A stretch of DNA of 64,000 nt from Leeuwenhoekiella sp. MAR_2009_132 (lineage in GTDB: Bacteria; Bacteroidota; Bacteroidia; Flavobacteriales; Flavobacteriaceae): positions 317,501-381,500 of the forward strand of contig NZ_JHZY01000004.1 of the NCBI RefSeq assembly GCF_000687915.1, in the 5' to 3' direction. The position numbers and the translations under genes are program-made. Positions 63,396 through 64,000 of this stretch are shown here, one piece after another. Numbering within the stretch: the first letter of the stretch is position 1; each line of letters opens with the position of its first letter. The notes beneath the pieces are model-generated. The model made no database searches and was not told where the DNA came from. It was given only the letters and a program-made list of their open reading frames with translations.

Positions 63396-63420
63396 TGCCT
63401 ATCTAATTTTTACATATTCT

Positions 63421-64000
63421 ATGAAGTCTGTTTTATTTGCCATTCTAACATTCACCTCATTTTGGGGGTTTTCTCAACAAGACGGCAGCCCTGATGAACC
63501 TATAATTCCGGTTGATAAAGCAGGTCTTTTAAAAAATATAGATATCACCTTTGATCTACGTATGGACTTTCAAGCCTATACCTTTAGAGGTGGTGACAAT
63601 TACTACAACGGTCTCCAATTTGAAAATGGCTTTACAGCCCTGGGAATTGCCGCAAAAATAAATGATAAACTCAAATTTAAATTTAGAAATCGCTTCAATA
63701 AAAGTGGTGATGTACAAAGCCTCGATAGGCTGGGAAGTAATATAGAACTGGCATATATAGATGTTAAATTGAGTAATGCACTCAATATGTATCTTGGCAA
63801 AATGACAGCTTTATACGGTGGTTATGAGTATGAATTTATTGCTCGTGATGTGCTTGAATACAATGATATTTATGGTAATGCACTGGCCTTTGTTACCGGA
63901 GCCGGTTTAAGCTATAAAACTGCTGAACATAATACGTTTGGGATACAGGTGTTAAACTCAAGAACAGCCCTTTATGAAGACATCTATGGCGATGTGGTTG
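63421..64000 (+). CDS. Porin-like outer-membrane protein (3' part cut by window edge)
   Basis: The first 193 codons are present and the frame is open at the right edge. A signal peptide (ends WGFSQ) is followed by alternating amphipathic strands (FDLRMDFQAYTFRG, FTALGIAAKINDKLKFKFRNRFNK, IELAYIDVKLSNALNMYLGKM). The general look is that of a phosphate-selective porin O/P type barrel, but the substrate cannot be read from this part. Confidence 0.8.
   Translation, partial: MKSVLFAILTFTSFWGFSQQDGSPDEPIIPVDKAGLLKNIDITFDLRMDFQAYTFRGGDNYYNGLQFENGFTALGIAAKINDKLKFKFRNRFNKSGDVQSLDRLGSNIELAYIDVKLSNALNMYLGKMTALYGGYEYEFIARDVLEYNDIYGNALAFVTGAGLSYKTAEHNTFGIQVLNSRTALYEDIYGDVV

Noticed and set aside
63603..63800. 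Minus-strand frame within the porin gene
   Set aside because: It is antisense to a clear barrel-type coding sequence with a signal peptide and promoter.
1..64000. Insertion sequences, phage genes, CRISPR arrays or rRNA
   Set aside because: No transposase, integrase, Cas or phage structural protein was seen in any frame, no terminal inverted repeats flank any segment, and no rRNA sequence was recognised.

Overview
This window looks like chromosome of a marine-type Flavobacteriaceae bacterium (Bacteroidota). The signs are SusC/SusD pairs, lipoproteins with short lipoboxes, AT-rich intergenic DNA, a Bacteroidota promoter grammar (TTTG-N19-TAnnTTTG recurs in front of several genes), a type III glutamine synthetase, a DUF3078 protein and a flavobacterial curli cluster. 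The genus cannot be fixed from the sequence alone.

Region 1 (1-19964) is a pectin and hexuronate utilisation locus. A GH28 polygalacturonase and a SusC/SusD pair (the SusD runs off the left edge) are read leftwards. A LacI-type regulator (5832-6878) is read rightwards. From 19964 down to 6912 runs one probable 12-gene operon: GH105 unsaturated glucuronyl/galacturonyl hydrolase, DUF4861 lipoprotein, KduI, KduD, UxaC, KdgK, KdgA, a three-part TRAP transporter (DctP/Q/M), UxaB and UxaA. Saturated galacturonate (UxaC, UxaB, UxaA) and the unsaturated 4-deoxy product of GH105 (KduI, KduD) both arrive at 2-keto-3-deoxygluconate, which KdgK and KdgA split to pyruvate and glyceraldehyde-3-phosphate. 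Palindromes of the form AAnCGATT lie directly after the -7 boxes of the GH28 and GH105 promoters, before lacI itself, and before the next locus, so one LacI regulon is likely.

Region 2 (20566-39040, rightwards) is an unusual SusCD locus. It has two SusC/SusD pairs, three fasciclin-domain lipoproteins, a lipoprotein with a DUF4998-like start and a ThuA/amidotransferase-like end, an S1-type sulfatase and an L-rhamnose mutarotase-type protein. There is no glycoside hydrolase or polysaccharide lyase.

Region 3 (39128-42790, leftwards) holds two conserved unknown proteins, a DUF3078 protein and a PurM-type AIR synthase. Region 4 (42873-50515, leftwards) is a curli (type VIII secretion) operon: two large tandem curlin subunits, a CsgB-like minor subunit, a CsgE with an extra CsgC/CsgH-like N-terminal domain, CsgF, a CsgG with an extra C-terminal barrel-like domain, and a lipoprotein with CarboxypepD_reg, Fn3-like and TolB-like parts.

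Region 5 (50929-64000) is mainly housekeeping: divergent type III and type II glutamine synthetases, a Ca2+/Na+ antiporter, FolP, a DUF1599 protein, a DoxX/MauE-type membrane protein fused to a DUF6624-like domain, an ABC permease with an apparent non-ATG start, TpiA, PrmA, ClpS, a HEIGH-type metallopeptidase lipoprotein, tRNA-Arg(ACG) and the start of a porin that runs off the right edge.
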